Shown here: positions 33,385 through 35,950 of the stretch, one piece after another | Numbering within the stretch: the stretch's first letter is position 1 | Layout: the number at the start of each line of letters is the position of its first letter | NCBI GenBank assembly: GCA_021740905.1 | Contig: JAIOYV010000072.1 | Location: 1-35,950, forward strand | Origin: Bacteroidales bacterium | Lineage (GTDB): Bacteria > Bacteroidota > Bacteroidia > Bacteroidales > M50B96 | Length of the DNA stretch: 35,950 nucleotides | Direction: 5' to 3' | Notes under the pieces: generated by a model | The model's database searches: none | Told to the model about the DNA's origin: nothing | Seen by the model: only the letters and a program-made list of their open reading frames with translations | Made by a program: the position numbers and the translations under genes

Positions 33385-34533
33385 ATGAAAAAACGAAAAT
33401 ATTTACACCATCCCTCCCTTTTTAGAGTATGCCTCCTCATCCTGATGATGTTTAGCCTACTCTCGAACGGGGATGCCCTTGCGCAAAAAAAGAGCAAGAA
33501 GAAAAAGAAAACCACCGATTGGGATATCGAGTTCAGCCTTGGTTCGAGCTACGATGACAATATCCTGAAATACTCCGACAAATACCTCGACCGGTTTATG
33601 AACCACGAGGATGAAGGGCGTTTCCACATCGATACCTACGACGACATTATCCTCCAGCCTGCCATTGGGGCAACATACTCCTTCCGGCTTTTTGGCAAGC
33701 AAAAATCGCAATTGGATGCCAACTTCAAACGCAGTTTTTACATGGTGAACGATATCAAAAGCTGGACTTATGCCAGTTTCGGATTTCGGCATTATCTAAA
33801 CAAGGATCTAAGTTTTAAGCTTTCGTACAGCCACATCCCCTACTTTTACATCCGCCATTTCCGCGACGACGACTGGGTCGATGTTTTCGGCTACACCCAG
33901 GAAACCTTTAGGCCAATGGCATTCTCGAAAGACAGTTACGCCTTTTGGATTCAGAATACTTTCTTCGAAAACACCCGGGTAAAATTTTCATTGTCCTACA
34001 TGAAATACTTTTACAACTCCAGTTTCACCGAGTACGATTGCGACAATATGGAATACGAGCTAAAAATTTACCAACCCATTCATAAAAAAGTAAAATTGGT
34101 GTTGGGCTATCAATTTACAGTTTCCGATGCACAAGCCTACGACGAAAGTTTCGAGACCAAAGAAAGCTCCAACGACTCGGACGGTTCGTTCGAGGAGGAT
34201 CTATTTTCTGTGGGGTTCGATTGGAACATGCCCCGGATTTTCGATCGCTACAATACACTGGATGTAGAGGCAATGGTGATGAAACGGTATTTTTCATCAA
34301 CTCATTATCTGGAAGAAGACCCTACCCATGCGGGTCGGGTAGATGATAATTTTCGTCTGTATATTACCTACGACATAAAATTGAATAAACAATTGAAGCT
34401 CTCTGTTTTCTACAATTGGCTTTACCGAGAATCGGACACCAAAGCAGAAGCGAACAAAGAATATTTAAAAAATGAAAAGGCATATCGTCAGAATCAGCTA
34501 GGGTTTAAGTTGGCCTACGATATAAGTTTATAA
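33385..34533 (+). CDS. Probable outer-membrane beta-barrel, pgs-locus accessory
   Basis: The 382-residue protein has a signal peptide (MKKRKYLHHPSLFRVCLLIL..., cleaved at ALAQ), a Lys-rich stretch (KKSKKKKKTTD) and then alternating polar/hydrophobic strands typical of a barrel (IEFSLGSSYDDNIL, YSFRLFGKQKSQLDAN, LSFKLSYSHIPYFYIR, VKLVLGYQFTVSDA, KLSVFYNWLYRES, LGFKLAYDISL). Aromatic girdle residues recur at strand ends. I do not recognise a family. Within a polymer-synthesis locus, it is the best candidate for an outer-membrane channel or receptor. Start 33385 is chosen because the upstream 35 codons translate a repeat. Confidence 0.6.
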   Translation: MKKRKYLHHPSLFRVCLLILMMFSLLSNGDALAQKKSKKKKKTTDWDIEFSLGSSYDDNILKYSDKYLDRFMNHEDEGRFHIDTYDDIILQPAIGATYSFRLFGKQKSQLDANFKRSFYMVNDIKSWTYASFGFRHYLNKDLSFKLSYSHIPYFYIRHFRDDDWVDVFGYTQETFRPMAFSKDSYAFWIQNTFFENTRVKFSLSYMKYFYNSSFTEYDCDNMEYELKIYQPIHKKVKLVLGYQFTVSDAQAYDESFETKESSNDSDGSFEEDLFSVGFDWNMPRIFDRYNTLDVEAMVMKRYFSSTHYLEEDPTHAGRVDDNFRLYITYDIKLNKQLKLSVFYNWLYRESDTKAEANKEYLKNEKAYRQNQLGFKLAYDISL

Positions 34534-34595
34534 ATAAGGGATAATCTCCCTATTACTTTCAAAATAGAAATATAAAAAAAATAAAAACATAGAAA

Positions 34596-35609
34596 ATGAA
34601 AACCCTTAAATCGTTTGTTTACTTGTTGTTTGCCGCTTTCGTTGTAGTAAGTTGCGGAAAACCAACCGACCCCGAATCTATAAATAATGATGGAAGCACG
34701 GGAGGCTATAGAATAATCGGAAAGCTTTCAACACCAGGTTACCCGCAAGATGTTGTATTGGATAGCAACTATTGTTATGTAACACAAGGTGAAGGTGGAT
34801 TATTGATTGCCGATATCACCGATCGGGAGGATCCGAAGATGGCTTCATTAATAAGCCAGGGTGTAAGGGGGTATTCCAATAAAATTATCCAGAAAGACAG
34901 TATCGTTTATATCTCGGCGGGTTCGTTGGGAGTAACTGCGGTGATAATCTCCGACCCGGAAAACCCTATTGCAGTTCAATCGAACATTGACCTAAAACCT
35001 GCCCGCGATTTTCATATCATGGGGGACTATATGTTTACCTCGATAAGCGAACAGGGAGTGCAATTGGCAGAACTTAGTTATCTGCCCCACCCCGATCCAC
35101 GGAAAGTAATAAAGACATCGGGCTTTGCACGTGGCATGACCTCCACCGCCGACAGTAGTTATTTGTTGGTGGCCTGTGGCGAAATGGGATTGTCCATCTA
35201 CAATATTTCCGATTTTCAGGATGGCTATGGAGATTACCCCCTCGCCGGGTGGGGCGATACAGAGGGCTACGCAGAGGACGTTGAAATATTGCAAGATCAG
35301 GATATTGCCTTCATGGCCTGCGGTACAGCCGGGTTGCAAATCGTCGATTTTTCCGATTCCTCCAATGTCCATGTTGTGGGAGCTTATGATGGCAGTGGTT
35401 ACGCCAAAGAACTTATCTATGAAAACGGCCTGATTTATATGACCGCCGAATCGGGTGGTCTACAGGTGATCAACGTAAGTGATGTAACGGAACCTTTCCT
35501 GGTAGGCTCGGTGAACACCCAATATGCGCTGGGCATCGACAAGGATGATAAGTACATTTATATTGCTGATGAGGACGAGGGGTTGATTATTATTGCGATT
35601 CCGGATTGA
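34596..35609 (+). CDS. LVIVD-repeat beta-propeller lipoprotein
   Basis: The 337-residue protein has a lipoprotein signal (FVVVSC, lipidated C20). About seven blades follow, with the LVIVD-type repeat: hydrophobic Tyr/Gly strand, then (L/I)xIxDxxD. Examples are GGLLIADITDREDP, GVTAVIISDPENP, GLSIYNISD, GLQIVDFSDSS and GGLQVINVSDV. Blade number suggests a beta-propeller exposed on the cell surface. Its partners are unknown. It is the last gene of the pgs-locus block, 62 bases after the barrel gene. A surface anchor or polymer-binding role is inferred only from position. Confidence 0.8.
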   Translation: MKTLKSFVYLLFAAFVVVSCGKPTDPESINNDGSTGGYRIIGKLSTPGYPQDVVLDSNYCYVTQGEGGLLIADITDREDPKMASLISQGVRGYSNKIIQKDSIVYISAGSLGVTAVIISDPENPIAVQSNIDLKPARDFHIMGDYMFTSISEQGVQLAELSYLPHPDPRKVIKTSGFARGMTSTADSSYLLVACGEMGLSIYNISDFQDGYGDYPLAGWGDTEGYAEDVEILQDQDIAFMACGTAGLQIVDFSDSSNVHVVGAYDGSGYAKELIYENGLIYMTAESGGLQVINVSDVTEPFLVGSVNTQYALGIDKDDKYIYIADEDEGLIIIAIPD

Positions 35610-35950
35610 CAGTTGGCAGTCTTCTGTAGGCAGTTCTCAGTTGTAGTCGGCAATTTCTTATCTCAGTTGAATGTATCTTTGACTTTAATGTAACATTTTA
35701 TTGAATCAGGCATAAAAAAAACAAATCTCATCTTAAATGTTGAAAGAAACGAATGGAGTTCATTTTAGAGATAGGTTGCTACGGAGCACTGTCTCCCCGT
35801 GGGGGAGCTTGTCCCAATGTAGTCGGGAAGAATAAGAGGGGGGAATTCTTTCAAACAAATCCACCCACTAGCCCCCGCCAGCGGGGGACATCCTTCAAGA
35901 CAGCTACCAATATTAGCTTTGAATACTTGACAGTCTAAATATATTTTATA
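35610..35950. other. Intergenic repeats at the right edge
   Basis: No gene is supported. Decayed CAGTTGGCAGT-type repeats follow the stop (35611-35655). CTCCCC/GGGGAG (35793-35807) and CCCCCGC/GCGGGGG (35872-35887) are short hairpins within a 100-base region resembling dispersed Bacteroidota repeats. The window ends in AT-rich sequence. Confidence 0.5.

Overview
The window reads as a chromosomal segment of a Bacteroidota bacterium, probably Bacteroidales/Marinilabiliales. The evidence is type IX secretion (T9SS) C-terminal domains, many TAnnTTTG -7 promoter boxes with little Shine-Dalgarno signal, DUF5777, a gingipain-type C25 protein, and a Bacteroidales-like order sigma-54 activator / lptE / hypothetical / secG next to groES-groEL. 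Base composition is moderate. Intergenic regions are unusually rich in short palindromes and decayed simple repeats. There are no rRNA, tRNA or CRISPR loci that I can see. No Sanger-style validation or database search was possible, so family names rest on motifs I recognise.

Layout. 1-2290: decayed left flank with the 3' end of an ISAzo13-like transposase abutting a truncated T9SS tail, an intact DUF2157 membrane protein, and a second T9SS tail remnant. 2289-10580: a respiratory/electron-transfer island. It holds an Fnr-like regulator, a divergent four-gene operon (CX4CH lipoprotein cytochrome, DUF5777 barrel, heptaheme membrane cytochrome, cytochrome b) and two tandemly duplicated hexaheme lipoproteins with collagen-like Gly-X-Y stalks. 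Each hexaheme gene has a 30-bp palindrome exactly 120 bp upstream of its start codon. 10892-16524: groEL, groES, secG, a conserved hypothetical, lptE and a sigma-54 activator, all on the minus strand. 16852-23974: housekeeping genes (aminotransferase, a 40-residue membrane protein, lptG, tgt, TIGR02757 family, pepD) separated by repeat-rich gaps. 24590-28363: a 1257-residue secreted C25-type protein with a T9SS tail. 28513-35609: a poly-gamma-glutamate-type polymer locus (pgsB, pgsC, pgsW) followed by a small secreted protein, a duplicated-domain secreted protein, a candidate outer-membrane barrel and an LVIVD-repeat lipoprotein.

How genes may work together. The cytochrome island looks like a route that takes electrons from the quinone pool (cytochrome b plus heptaheme protein) through periplasmic/outer-membrane lipoprotein cytochromes and possibly a barrel to a surface hexaheme protein, under oxygen- or redox-responsive control. 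The pgs region supplies an inner-membrane amide-ligase polymer synthase (PgsBC) with PgsW but no visible PgsA/CapA. The four envelope genes that follow could form a Gram-negative export and anchoring route. These two loci are the best candidates for undescribed biology here. The T9SS peptidase-like protein has Glu where gingipains carry the catalytic His, and Tgt lacks all three zinc-ligand cysteines.
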